Assembly: GCF_004118285.1 (NCBI RefSeq)
Contig: NZ_SDHY01000009.1
Span: 1-64,000 of the forward strand
Reading direction: 5' to 3'
Length of the DNA stretch: 64,000 nucleotides
Source: Aquirufa rosea
Lineage (GTDB): Bacteria; Bacteroidota; Bacteroidia; Cytophagales; Spirosomataceae
The translations under genes and the position numbers were made by a program. Below are positions 56,129 through 64,000 of this stretch, one piece after another (position 1 is the first letter of the stretch; the number at the start of each line of letters is the position of its first letter). The notes beneath the pieces were generated by a model. The model saw only the letters and a program-made list of their open reading frames with translations, ran no database searches and had not been told where the DNA came from.

Positions 56129-57031
56129 ATGGAAAAAACTAACAACTTAGCGGAGTTTTATCAAGATAAATTCAATTGGGTACCCGAAAACCTTATGAAA
56201 GAATGGAGACATTTTAATGTCTTCGAACTTGATCCATTCATCGGTTCCCGAGCAAAACCTACTCCATATAGAAGAAGGGACTTTTATAAAATCACATTGG
56301 TCAAAGGTCAAGGTCGCATACATTATGCGAATAAAATGGTAGAGGTGAATAAACAAGCTGTCATCTTTTCTAATCCCATGATTCCATATAAATGGGAAAG
56401 CCTTGAAAATTTGAGCAGCGGCTATTTCTGTATTTTCAATCAAGGTTTTTTCGAACAATTTGGACAAATCAACAAGTATTCCATTTACCAACCCAATGGG
56501 AATGCCGTTTTTGAACTTAGGGATGAATCTTATGCTCATTTTACTTCCTTATTTAAAAGAATGCTGGAAGAAATAGGATCTGATTACATACACAAATATG
56601 ATGTCTTAAGAAATTTAACATTTGAAATGATTCACTCGGCTCTAAAATTAGAGCCTGCCAATGCTAGTAAACATAGTCCCAACACCGCAAATCAACGTAT
56701 TTCTACTTTGTTTTTGGAACTATTGGAACGGCAATTTCCGATTGAGGAAAACCACCCGACTATCCAAATAAAAAACGCTTCTGAATTTGCTAATCAACTA
56801 TCCGTTCACGTGAATCACCTCAATAGAGCCGTCAAAGAAACTACACAAAAAACAACCACACAGATCATTGCAGACCGATTGATGCAAGAGGCCAAAGTGA
56901 TGCTCAAATTTAGCGAATGGAATATCTCGGAAATTGCCTTTGCGCTGGGGTTCAATGAAGTGAGTTACTTCAATCATTTTTTCAAAAAGAATACGGGACT
57001 TAGTCCTTTAAAATACAGGAATTCCGTCTAA
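56129..57031 (+). CDS. AraC-family transcriptional regulator (soluble)
   Basis: A 300-residue regulator. The N-terminal half (about 25-160) looks like a cupin-type AraC sensor domain (KITLVKGQGRIHYANKMVEV, PYKWESL), and the C-terminal 100 residues form the double helix-turn-helix (NASEFANQLSVHVNHLNRAVKETT, then IAFALGFNEVSYFNHFFKKNTGLSPLKYR). It has no membrane segments. It lies directly behind the beta-barrel gene and probably regulates it or a nearby gene in response to a small molecule. Confidence 0.87.
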   Translation: MEKTNNLAEFYQDKFNWVPENLMKEWRHFNVFELDPFIGSRAKPTPYRRRDFYKITLVKGQGRIHYANKMVEVNKQAVIFSNPMIPYKWESLENLSSGYFCIFNQGFFEQFGQINKYSIYQPNGNAVFELRDESYAHFTSLFKRMLEEIGSDYIHKYDVLRNLTFEMIHSALKLEPANASKHSPNTANQRISTLFLELLERQFPIEENHPTIQIKNASEFANQLSVHVNHLNRAVKETTQKTTTQIIADRLMQEAKVMLKFSEWNISEIAFALGFNEVSYFNHFFKKNTGLSPLKYRNSV

Positions 57032-57092
57032 ACATATTATGTATTGGGTAAGTATGGAAATTTAGCCAAAACAACTCAATATATTTTATGAA

Positions 57093-57608
57093 TTATCTCA
57101 AGGTAATACCGCGTAAATCCAAAATGGCTCCTCCATCCTTGAACCAAGTCTTGGATTTAAAGACTATTTTTTGAACTCCCGCTTGTAATTTGATTTTACC
57201 TGGTTTAATGACGCGGTAGGTCTCCCAACTCCCACTAGAGGGCACTTTCCCTACCAATTGAGTACCATTAGCCAACAATATAAATTCTTTTCCTGCCTCC
57301 GTATTATCCACCGAATAATCTATTTCCACTTGGTAGTTACCTGTTTTTTGAATCTCTACCTCCCATTCCACTCGGTCTTTGGAAGTAAACCAACCAAAGG
57401 CTTGGTACTCAGGCATATATTTAATGTTTGGCCCGATGGCCTTTCCTGCTGAGGCGGCCAAGACATAGGTAGCAGAAGCATTTTTTTTAATCAAAGCAGG
57501 TCGATTGGGTTTGAATTGTTTAGATGTGTTTTGTTTAGCCTCGGGCATTAACAGAGGACTTTCAACTCCGCCCAATAGCAAGGTAGCTAGACAAATTGCG
57601 TGTAACAT
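57093..57608 (-). CDS. Exported CBM6/35-like carbohydrate-binding-type protein
   Basis: A 171-residue protein with a short signal (MLHAICLATLLLGG). The rest (about 45-171) has the layout of a jelly-roll carbohydrate-binding module: ATYVLAASAG, FTSKDRVEWEVEIQKTGNYQVEIDYS, then SGSWETYRV, and a final GGAILDLRGITLR. Such modules are usually attached to glycosidases; here the module stands alone. No catalytic domain is nearby. Binding of a sugar is inferred from the fold-like pattern. Confidence 0.65.
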   Translation of the reverse strand: MLHAICLATLLLGGVESPLLMPEAKQNTSKQFKPNRPALIKKNASATYVLAASAGKAIGPNIKYMPEYQAFGWFTSKDRVEWEVEIQKTGNYQVEIDYSVDNTEAGKEFILLANGTQLVGKVPSSGSWETYRVIKPGKIKLQAGVQKIVFKSKTWFKDGGAILDLRGITLR

Positions 57609-57721
57609 AGAGAAAAGTATAAGGTTTAGAAATTCAATGAAGTTAGCAATAATTTAAATTTTACGGATGACTTCGCCCCAATTTTCTGGGCATATTTCAA
57701 GGTATGAAAGGGACATTTTTC

Positions 57722-57729
57722 TACCTTTG
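57722..57729 (+). promoter_or_regulatory. -7 element of the threonine degradation operon
   Basis: TACCTTTG exactly matches the Bacteroidota -7 consensus TAnnTTTG, 23 bp before the ATG at 57753, predicting a short leader. No TTTG stands at the usual -33 distance. Confidence 0.45.
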
Positions 57730-57752
57730 CCCCACTACTCATCCAACAAACA

Positions 57753-58697
57753 ATGTCAGAAAAAATATTGGTTCTTGGCTCCAATGGTCAAATTGGTACA
57801 GAACTTGTCAATTCATTAAGAAAAGCCTACCACAACGACAATGTGGTGGCCTGCGATATCCGAAGACCCGATTATGAAACCCTGCATGCAGGACCCTTCG
57901 AGTTTGTCAATGTGCTAGACAAGGATATGCTCAAATATATTTACCAAAAATACCAACCTACTCAGGTATATTTATTGGCAGCTTTACTATCTGCTACAGG
58001 AGAGCAAAATCCCAAACTTGCTTGGGATTTGAACATGAACGGCTTATTGAATGTCTTGGACTTTTCTTTAGCTTACAAAACCGCCAAGGTTTATTGGCCA
58101 AGCTCTATCGCAGTATTCGGACCAAATTCACCCAAGCATCAAACGCCTCAATACTGTACCATGGACCCCAATACAGTGTATGGAATTAGTAAATTGGCAG
58201 GAGAACGCTGGTGCGAATATTATTTCCAAAAGTATCAATTGGATGTTAGAAGTATTCGCTATCCAGGTTTAATTTCTTGGAAAGCGGCGCCGGGTGGCGG
58301 AACAACGGACTATGCGGTACATATTTTCCATGAAGCCTTAAAAAAGGGCTCCTACTCTTCATTTTTAAATGAAGGGACAGAATTACCCATGATGTACATG
58401 GAAGATGCCATCCGAGGGACCATTGAACTTATGGATGCTCCAGCTAATCAAATTCACATTCGGTCTAGCTATAATTTTGCAGGCATGAGTTTTACCCCAG
58501 AAATGTTAGCGGAAGAAATCAAAAAGCATATTCCTAATTTTCAATTGAAATATGCCGCTCATGATCCAAGACAAGCCATCGCTGATTCTTGGCCTGCTTC
58601 CATAGACGATCAAGTGGCTCGACAAGATTGGGGATGGAAACCCGCTTTTGACTTAGGTAAAATGACCCAAGATATGCTTAATAACCTTAGAAAATAA
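57753..58697 (+). CDS. L-threonine 3-dehydrogenase, short-chain (SDR) type
   Basis: A 314-residue NAD-dependent extended SDR enzyme that oxidises L-threonine to 2-amino-3-ketobutyrate. GSNGQIG (9-15) is the nucleotide-binding motif; Ser117/118, Tyr143 and Lys147 (YGISK) form the catalytic set; [22 protein letters not shown] is characteristic of this threonine dehydrogenase subgroup rather than of sugar epimerases. It is followed after 13 bp by the KBL gene, whose product uses the unstable ketobutyrate, which strongly supports the assignment. A -7 promoter element lies just upstream. Confidence 0.92.
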   Translation: MSEKILVLGSNGQIGTELVNSLRKAYHNDNVVACDIRRPDYETLHAGPFEFVNVLDKDMLKYIYQKYQPTQVYLLAALLSATGEQNPKLAWDLNMNGLLNVLDFSLAYKTAKVYWPSSIAVFGPNSPKHQTPQYCTMDPNTVYGISKLAGERWCEYYFQKYQLDVRSIRYPGLISWKAAPGGGTTDYAVHIFHEALKKGSYSSFLNEGTELPMMYMEDAIRGTIELMDAPANQIHIRSSYNFAGMSFTPEMLAEEIKKHIPNFQLKYAAHDPRQAIADSWPASIDDQVARQDWGWKPAFDLGKMTQDMLNNLRK

Positions 58698-58710
58698 GAC
58701 ATCAAAGAAT

Positions 58711-59901
58711 ATGTACCAAACACTACAAGGACCTCTACTAGATGAACTAGCTTCCATCAAAGAAGCTGGTTTATTTAAACAAGAACGCATCATCACCAGC
58801 CCACAAGGGGCTGATATACAGCTTAATACTGGACAAGAAGTGATTAATTTCTGTGCCAACAATTACTTGGGTTTATCTTCCCATCCCCGAGTTATTGAAG
58901 CCGCTAAAAAAGGTATTGAATCCCATGGATTTGGCCTTTCCTCCGTTCGTTTTATTTGTGGTACACAGGATATTCACAAAGAATTGGAGCGAAAAATCTC
59001 CGAGTTCTTAGGCACAGAGGACACCATTTTATACGCTGCAGCATTTGATGCCAATGGGGGTGTTTTTGAACCCTTGTTTTCGTCAGAAGATGCCATCATT
59101 TCGGATGAACTTAACCATGCTTCCATCATAGATGGGGTGCGTTTGTGTAAAGCACAACGCTTCCGTTACAAAAACATCGACATGGAGGACTTAGAAAAAC
59201 AATTGATAGCGGCTCAGTCTTGTAGACATAGAATTATTGTGACAGATGGGGCATTCTCCATGGATGGATCTGTGGCTCCTTTGGATCAAATATGTGATTT
59301 GGCAGATAAATACCGGGCCTTGGTGATGATAGACGAATGCCATGCCAGTGGTTTTATAGGAAAAACAGGGAGAGGAACGCATGAACATTTCAATGTAATG
59401 GGCCGAGTGGACATCATCACTGGAACATTAGGTAAGGCCTTAGGGGGGGCTTCTGGTGGATTCACATCTGGCAGAAAAGAAATTATTGAAATGTTGCGCC
59501 AACGCTCCAGACCGTATTTATTTTCCAATACCCTAGCTCCTGCCATTACCGCAGCATCCATTGAGGTGTTGGATTTATTAACCGAATCTACTGCCTTACG
59601 AGATAAACTAGCGGATAACACCAGCTATTTCCGAGCCAAAATGACGGAGGCAGGATTTGATATTAAGCCTGGTTTTCATCCCATAGTACCCGTCATGCTT
59701 TACGACGCCAAAGTAGCTCAAACATTTGCTGCTGAAATGTTACATGAAGGAATATATGTGGTAGGCTTTTTCTACCCGGTAGTGGCTCAAGGCAAAGCAA
59801 GAATTCGCGTACAATTATCGGCGGCTCATGATAAGCACCACTTAGATAAAGCCATTGCGGCATTTATTAAAGTGGGTAAAAAATTAGGTGTTATATCCTA
59901 A
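58711..59901 (+). CDS. kbl: Glycine C-acetyltransferase (2-amino-3-ketobutyrate CoA ligase)
   Basis: A 396-residue PLP-dependent enzyme of the alpha-oxoamine synthase family. It converts 2-amino-3-ketobutyrate and CoA to glycine and acetyl-CoA. [14 protein letters not shown] is the family start motif; IDECHASGF (Asp208 contacts the PLP pyridine, His211 stacks nearby) and [14 protein letters not shown] (Lys242 forms the Schiff base) are visible. Length equals E. coli Kbl. It is the second gene of the threonine degradation operon, 13 bp after the dehydrogenase, and ends at a bidirectional terminator. Confidence 0.96.
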   Translation: MYQTLQGPLLDELASIKEAGLFKQERIITSPQGADIQLNTGQEVINFCANNYLGLSSHPRVIEAAKKGIESHGFGLSSVRFICGTQDIHKELERKISEFLGTEDTILYAAAFDANGGVFEPLFSSEDAIISDELNHASIIDGVRLCKAQRFRYKNIDMEDLEKQLIAAQSCRHRIIVTDGAFSMDGSVAPLDQICDLADKYRALVMIDECHASGFIGKTGRGTHEHFNVMGRVDIITGTLGKALGGASGGFTSGRKEIIEMLRQRSRPYLFSNTLAPAITAASIEVLDLLTESTALRDKLADNTSYFRAKMTEAGFDIKPGFHPIVPVMLYDAKVAQTFAAEMLHEGIYVVGFFYPVVAQGKARIRVQLSAAHDKHHLDKAIAAFIKVGKKLGVIS

Positions 59902-59907
59902 ATACAT

Positions 59908-59953
59908 AAACTCCATGGTGGTGTTGATTAAAACTACTTCCACCATGGAGTTT
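59908..59953. terminator. Bidirectional terminator hairpin
   Basis: A perfect 14-bp stem (59908-59921 with 59940-59953) with an 18-nt loop lies between the convergent kbl and multicopper oxidase genes. The T run is short on both strands. Confidence 0.7.
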
Positions 59954-59971
59954 TCCCCAACAGCTTTCCTC

Positions 59972-61450
59972 TTAAGGAACCACCAAAAACTGCCCCATCA
60001 TACCGCCATCTTCATGGTTTGCGAAGTGGCAGTGGTACATAAATGGGTACTTATCTGAGGCGAAATCATCAAACTTCGCAATGATTGTAACAGACTGCCC
60101 AACAGGCAAATATACGGTATCCTTCCAACCTGATTCATGCAGGCCAACACTCCCAGAACTTCGAGATAAAATTTTAAATTGAACATCATGGATATGAAAG
60201 GAATGACCAAAAACATTGTTATTCATGATGGTCCACTTTTCAACCGCATTCAGCTTAACCGTTTGATTGATTGTTTGATGGTTGAAGGTGGAATTATTAA
60301 ATGAAAATGCAGGGCCATTGGGTTGACCGCCTGTAACCATGAGCATTCGACTATTCGTAGCATCTGTTGCTGCTAAAGTGGTATTTTTCACTAAAGTGGA
60401 AGGAATAGCTAACATGGGACTTGTATTAGTTGCCGCTACATTAATATGTAATACAGGGAAGTCTTTATTATTCAGTAAACTACCAAATTGTCCACTTTGT
60501 GCCGGCTCACTTCCCCCAAAACCTTGAGGTAAATTGGCATTGTAGGCTTTAAAATCCAAGGAACTTCCTAAGGCATCATTACTTAAATCTAGCAAAATCT
60601 CGATACGCTCACCCACCACCAAGGGCACTCGAGTTACGGGAACAGGATTATCTAATAATCCCCCATCATTAGCTATGATATAAAAGGTTCGATTATCCGA
60701 AAAACCCAGATTATATCCCCGCTCAATTTCCGCATTTAATATCCTAAATCTGACAACTTGTTTGGGTAAAGATATTTGTGCATTTAAAGTGCCATTAGTC
60801 AATAAATAATCTCCATAAGCCGTGGAAAAATCGATCACATTCGTACTAGTAAACTTTCTGCTAGTTAATACCACTGGAATATCATCTACTCCATAGGTTC
60901 TTGGAAGAGCTAAAGCCGCCTCCTCAGGATCTTTTATAATGATTAAGCCACCTGCTCCCATGGAAACTTGCTTAGCTGTTAATTCATGTAAATGAGGATG
61001 ATACCAGTAGGTAGCCGCATTATTCATCACTTTAAAATTGGGACTCCAGGTTGTACTGGCTAATATTTCCTGATGCGGCCCCCCATCCATTTCGGCAGGT
61101 ATATGGAAACCATGCCAGTGGCTTGTGGTTGTCTCATTCAAATTATTCTTCACATTGATTTGTACCTGATCTCCCTTATTCATAATCAAGGTGGGACCCC
61201 AAAAATTAGCCCCATTGTAGGCATAGGTATTGGTGATGCTTCCTGAGAAAAATTGCTTGGTCGACTTATCTAAACTGAGGTTAAAAGTGGTACCGGATAA
61301 AGTGGGCGGAATCCATAAATTGGAATAAGTAATTGAGGTATTTGAATTAGTATTGCCGGCACTTGTATTACTCGTAGGAGTAGTGACTATTTCCTTGGTA
61401 CAAGAAAAAACGAAAAAAATCAATCCGAAAATTCCGAAATAAAGTTTCAT
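59972..61450 (-). CDS. Multicopper oxidase lipoprotein (CueO/CotA-like)
   Basis: A 492-residue lipoprotein (lipobox FSC, Cys17). Three cupredoxin domains with the four copper-binding signatures: HWHGFHI, WYHPHLHE, HSFHIHD and, near the C-terminus, YHCHFANHEDGGMM with the type 1 Cys, His and Met ligands. The T1 loop has the HCHxxxHxxxxM arrangement with axial Met. Members oxidise Cu(I), Mn(II) or phenols and protect against copper; lipid anchoring places it in the periplasm or at the outer membrane. A Ser/Thr/Asn-rich linker follows the lipid anchor. No copper regulator or transporter lies nearby. Confidence 0.93.
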   Translation of the reverse strand: MKLYFGIFGLIFFVFSCTKEIVTTPTSNTSAGNTNSNTSITYSNLWIPPTLSGTTFNLSLDKSTKQFFSGSITNTYAYNGANFWGPTLIMNKGDQVQINVKNNLNETTTSHWHGFHIPAEMDGGPHQEILASTTWSPNFKVMNNAATYWYHPHLHELTAKQVSMGAGGLIIIKDPEEAALALPRTYGVDDIPVVLTSRKFTSTNVIDFSTAYGDYLLTNGTLNAQISLPKQVVRFRILNAEIERGYNLGFSDNRTFYIIANDGGLLDNPVPVTRVPLVVGERIEILLDLSNDALGSSLDFKAYNANLPQGFGGSEPAQSGQFGSLLNNKDFPVLHINVAATNTSPMLAIPSTLVKNTTLAATDATNSRMLMVTGGQPNGPAFSFNNSTFNHQTINQTVKLNAVEKWTIMNNNVFGHSFHIHDVQFKILSRSSGSVGLHESGWKDTVYLPVGQSVTIIAKFDDFASDKYPFMYHCHFANHEDGGMMGQFLVVP

Positions 61451-61598
61451 GGTATGAAAATTAGTGATTGGTCAATGTTCAAAAGTATGTATTTTAATGA
61501 ATTGACCAATAAAAGAATCTACCACCCTGTACTTCTTGCGCTTTCTCAATTTTTACTTTCTCGATAGTTTTCTTTTCAAGGAAAATCAAATTTTTAAA

Positions 61599-62459
61599 TT
61601 AGCGATACTTGCCCTGTCCTTTCAGATATTCCTTTAGTTTGGCTGGTTGGTCCGTTTGAATCATATTGACCCCCCACTTTAACACTTCTTCAAAAGCAGC
61701 AGGCTGTTGAGATGCCTTAAAATCTACCGCCCCCAGAGCATTAATCCATACTCTAGCCGGAATATTTTTAATAGCCTGAACCACCTCTGGCGTGTAATGA
61801 CTTGGATCAATGTGTACTGCTTGCGGTTTCGCACCCGAGGCAACTAGCTTTTTAACCCCCTCCTCATTTTCCGTACGAATCATGATTTGATAATTTTTGT
61901 TTCGTTTTTGCAGCATCTTGATCTCCTCAGGCTCATACACAAAAAAGAAGCAATTTTTCTCCATTTTCATTCGGTCTACCAAGGCCATGATCGAATCAAT
62001 CGTCGCATCATCCTTAATATCTAAATCAATTAAAACTTTCCCTTTAGCTAGCTGAAATACTTCTTCCAATGTAGGAATTTGTTCATTAGTAATTTGATCC
62101 AGATGCTTTAATCGCAACTTTCTAATCTCCTCAAAAGTAAAATCTGATACCAGTCCCTTGCCATTGGTCGTCCTATCCACTTTCTTATCATGCATCAATA
62201 CCATTTTTCTGTCCTTGGTAAATCGCACATCCAATTCCATAATATCCACGCCTAGGCTAATAGTCTTTTGTAAAGCGGCCAAAGAATTTTCAGGTTCCTC
62301 CAAATGAGCTCCCCGATGTGCAGCAATCATGACTAAAGGCTCCTGGGCATTGGTATATGACTTTTGAATTTTTTTAAAATAAGCAGTACTTGATTGTGAT
62401 AATATAGGGGAAACTATCAGGCAAAGAAATATGCCTATGACATACGTAATTTTCATCAT
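61599..62459 (-). CDS. Exported glycerophosphodiester phosphodiesterase
   Basis: A 286-residue exported GDPD-family enzyme, cleaving glycerophosphodiesters to glycerol-3-phosphate and an alcohol. A signal peptide (about 1-21) precedes the TIM barrel. His48-Arg49 (AHRGAHLEEPEN), Glu76 and Asp78 (MELDVRFTKD) and His90 (LMHDKKVDRTTNG) give the catalytic and calcium-binding residues of the family. ATG at codon 2 is equally possible. A TAnnTTTG element lies upstream. It is divergent from a Gfo/Idh/MocA gene. Confidence 0.92.
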   Translation of the reverse strand: MMKITYVIGIFLCLIVSPILSQSSTAYFKKIQKSYTNAQEPLVMIAAHRGAHLEEPENSLAALQKTISLGVDIMELDVRFTKDRKMVLMHDKKVDRTTNGKGLVSDFTFEEIRKLRLKHLDQITNEQIPTLEEVFQLAKGKVLIDLDIKDDATIDSIMALVDRMKMEKNCFFFVYEPEEIKMLQKRNKNYQIMIRTENEEGVKKLVASGAKPQAVHIDPSHYTPEVVQAIKNIPARVWINALGAVDFKASQQPAAFEEVLKWGVNMIQTDQPAKLKEYLKGQGKYR

Positions 62460-62488
62460 TTTTTATAGGTTTATCGAGTAATAATGCA

Positions 62489-62496
62489 CAAAAATA
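62489..62496 (-). promoter_or_regulatory. -7 element upstream of the glycerophosphodiesterase gene
   Basis: On the minus strand this reads TATTTTTG, a perfect TAnnTTTG match about 30 bp before the ATG at 62459. No good -33 element was found at 19 nt. Confidence 0.35.
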
Positions 62497-62617
62497 GGCT
62501 TTATTTACCTAGAAAGCGTACAAATCAAGATAAATAAAAATTGCATCATTTTTAGATTTAATTTACTTAGATTTAAGTCCATAATCATCTTATCCATTTA
62601 GCACATTCAGAATTACT

Positions 62618-63727
62618 ATGAGTTCTCGTCGCAATTTCATTCAAATGGTTGCTGCCCCCTTGTTGGCCATGCCATTGATTTCCCAAGCAGAAAATAGCAA
62701 CCCGATTTATGAGCCTTTGGCAGATGGCCCCGTATTAAAGGTGGCGTTATTAGGCTTAGGAGGTTATGCCAACATCGTGGCTAGGGCTATGCAAGGATGC
62801 AAAAGAGCCAAGATCACCGCATTAATTAGTGGTACTCCAGAAAAACTAGAACAATGGGGGGAGAAATACCAAGTACCTAAAAATCAGCGCTTCTCCTACG
62901 ATGAATTGCATAAAATCAAAAATAACCCCGACATAGATGCGGTGTACATCATGACGCCCAACAGTCGTCACCCCGAATTTGCCATTCAAGTAGCACAATT
63001 GGGCAAGCATGTTATCAGTGAGAAACCCATGGCTACTAATGTAAAAGATGCACAAAAAATGATAGACGCCTGCAAAAAGGCCGGCGTAAAATTGTTGATT
63101 GGCTATCGCATGCATTTTGAACCTAATACCTTAGAAATCATTCAAAAAAGAGAAGCGGGCGAATTTGGCAAAATCTTGTTTTTTCAGGGGCTTTCTGGAT
63201 TTATCATTGGTGATCCCAAACAATGGCGCCTAAATAAAATCCTAGCGGGTGGAGGTTCCATGATGGATATTGGCATTTATTCCATCAACGGGGCTCGATA
63301 CATGGTGGGCGAAGAGCCGGTTTGGGTTACAGCCCAAGAAACGAAAACCGACCCTGTCAAATTTAAAGAAGGGGTAGACGAAACTATCCAATTTCAAATG
63401 GGATTTCCTAGTGGAGCCGTAGCTTCTTGTCTTTCTACTTATGCCTTAAATAACTTAGATAAGTTTTATTTAAATGGAACCAAAGGTTTTGCTGAGATGA
63501 TGCCATCCACCGGATATGGCCCCATCAAAGCCAAAACAAATAAAGGGGAATTATCCTTCGCACATGTAACGCATCAGACTATACAAATGGATGAATTTGC
63601 AGCCATCATTCACGATAACAAAGTTCCCAAAATACCCGTAGATGGTGAAGAGGGATTGAAAGATATGAAAATTATTGAAGCCATTTTTGAGGCGGTCAAA
63701 ACGGGTAAAAAAGTAAGCTTAAGCTAA
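62618..63727 (+). CDS. Tat-exported Gfo/Idh/MocA-family oxidoreductase
   Basis: A 369-residue oxidoreductase with a twin-arginine-type signal (SSRRNFIQMVAA). Rossmann motif GLGGYA near residue 47, the catalytic-region motif SEKPMATN (about 132-139) with the conserved Lys, and GGGSMMDIGIYSINGARYM follow the family pattern of glucose-fructose oxidoreductase-like proteins. It is shorter than and different from the homologue at 7580. It is followed after 40 bp by a DUF3500 gene, so the two are probably cotranscribed. It may oxidise or rearrange a sugar in the periplasm with bound NAD(P); substrate unknown. Confidence 0.88.
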   Translation: MSSRRNFIQMVAAPLLAMPLISQAENSNPIYEPLADGPVLKVALLGLGGYANIVARAMQGCKRAKITALISGTPEKLEQWGEKYQVPKNQRFSYDELHKIKNNPDIDAVYIMTPNSRHPEFAIQVAQLGKHVISEKPMATNVKDAQKMIDACKKAGVKLLIGYRMHFEPNTLEIIQKREAGEFGKILFFQGLSGFIIGDPKQWRLNKILAGGGSMMDIGIYSINGARYMVGEEPVWVTAQETKTDPVKFKEGVDETIQFQMGFPSGAVASCLSTYALNNLDKFYLNGTKGFAEMMPSTGYGPIKAKTNKGELSFAHVTHQTIQMDEFAAIIHDNKVPKIPVDGEEGLKDMKIIEAIFEAVKTGKKVSLS

Positions 63728-63767
63728 AAATACTCAAAACAAAAACCTATTTACCTACAAGATACCT

Positions 63768-64000
63768 ATGAAAAGAATCTGTATTTTATTCATTTTTTGC
63801 CTTCTTTCTAGTCCCATTTGGGCACAGAACGAAGGAGCCCAAAAAGCCCTTGCTTTCATTCAATCCTTGAATGAGGCGCAAAAAAGTCGAGCACTTTTCC
63901 CTTTCGAAGCCGTTACCCGTTTTAATTGGCACTTTTTACCTCCCACCATGGTGGCCCGACACGGAGCAGTAGTAAAAGATATGGATGCCAATCAAAAGCA
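63768..64000 (+). CDS. DUF3500 exported protein, partial (N-terminus only)
   Basis: The frame starts at ATG 63768 with a signal peptide (cleavage near IWA-Q) and runs off the right edge after 77 residues. The visible part, ALAFIQSLNEAQKSRALFPFEAVTRFNWHFLPP followed by RHGAVVKDMDANQK, matches the start of DUF3500 proteins. It is the second member of this family in the window and, unlike the first, carries a plain signal peptide and follows a Gfo/Idh/MocA gene at 40 bp. Function unknown. Confidence 0.75.
   Translation, partial: MKRICILFIFCLLSSPIWAQNEGAQKALAFIQSLNEAQKSRALFPFEAVTRFNWHFLPPTMVARHGAVVKDMDANQK

Overview
The window reads as a chromosomal segment of a Bacteroidota bacterium, most likely a free-living member of the Cytophagales. 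The base composition is AT-rich. There are two SusC/SusD pairs, many SPase II lipoproteins, a type IX secretion (T9SS) C-terminal sorting domain, AraC-type regulators with membrane domains, and promoter elements of the Bacteroidota type (TAnnTTTG). Three photolyase/cryptochrome-family genes suggest a light-exposed, probably aquatic habitat. This is inference; no rRNA or other phylogenetic marker is present. No tRNA, rRNA, CRISPR array or intact mobile element was seen.

Layout. 1-1968 holds the N-terminal part of a large secreted protein on the minus strand, with 42-residue Asp-box-like repeats and calcium-binding DxDxDG repeats; it runs off the left edge. 2.7-9 kb carries small exported hydrolases (SGNH esterase, proline-iminopeptidase-like lipoprotein), a lipocalin, a sulfatase and a Tat-exported Gfo/Idh/MocA oxidoreductase. 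A decayed tyrosine recombinase follows. 9.65-11.9 kb is a coupled DUF3500 lipoprotein plus HupE/UreJ membrane protein pair. 12.1-18.6 kb is a SusC/SusD pair with a CE1-like esterase, next to an AraC-type membrane regulator. 20-22.6 kb holds two small exported proteins, a universal stress protein and a truncated remnant of a lipoprotein-sorting gene.

22.7-35.6 kb is a complete alpha-glucan (starch/maltodextrin) utilisation locus: a membrane-spanning AraC regulator with two periplasmic glucan-binding-like modules, divergent from SusC, SusD, a SusE/F-like three-module binding lipoprotein, a neopullulanase-type GH13 and a large T9SS-secreted GH13. The logic appears to be surface binding and cleavage, outer-membrane import, periplasmic hydrolysis, and sensing by the regulator.

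37.5-45.3 kb has a sulfatase, then a photobiology cluster: a photolyase lacking the WQW motif, a GH10 xylanase, a PhrB-type photolyase lacking the CxxC of the Fe-S cluster, a photolyase with inverted domain order, and a DUF2805 protein. 45.4-51.3 kb encodes secreted hydrolases (esterase, subtilisin, large zinc metalloprotease). 51.4-53 kb is an uncharacterised DUF4407 pair. 53-57.6 kb has PIG-L and SGNH hydrolases, a beta-barrel-like protein, an AraC regulator and a carbohydrate-binding-like exported protein. 57.7-59.9 kb is the threonine-to-glycine operon (L-threonine dehydrogenase plus KBL). 60-64 kb has a multicopper oxidase, a glycerophosphodiesterase, a second Tat-exported Gfo/Idh/MocA oxidoreductase and the start of a second DUF3500 protein that runs off the right edge.
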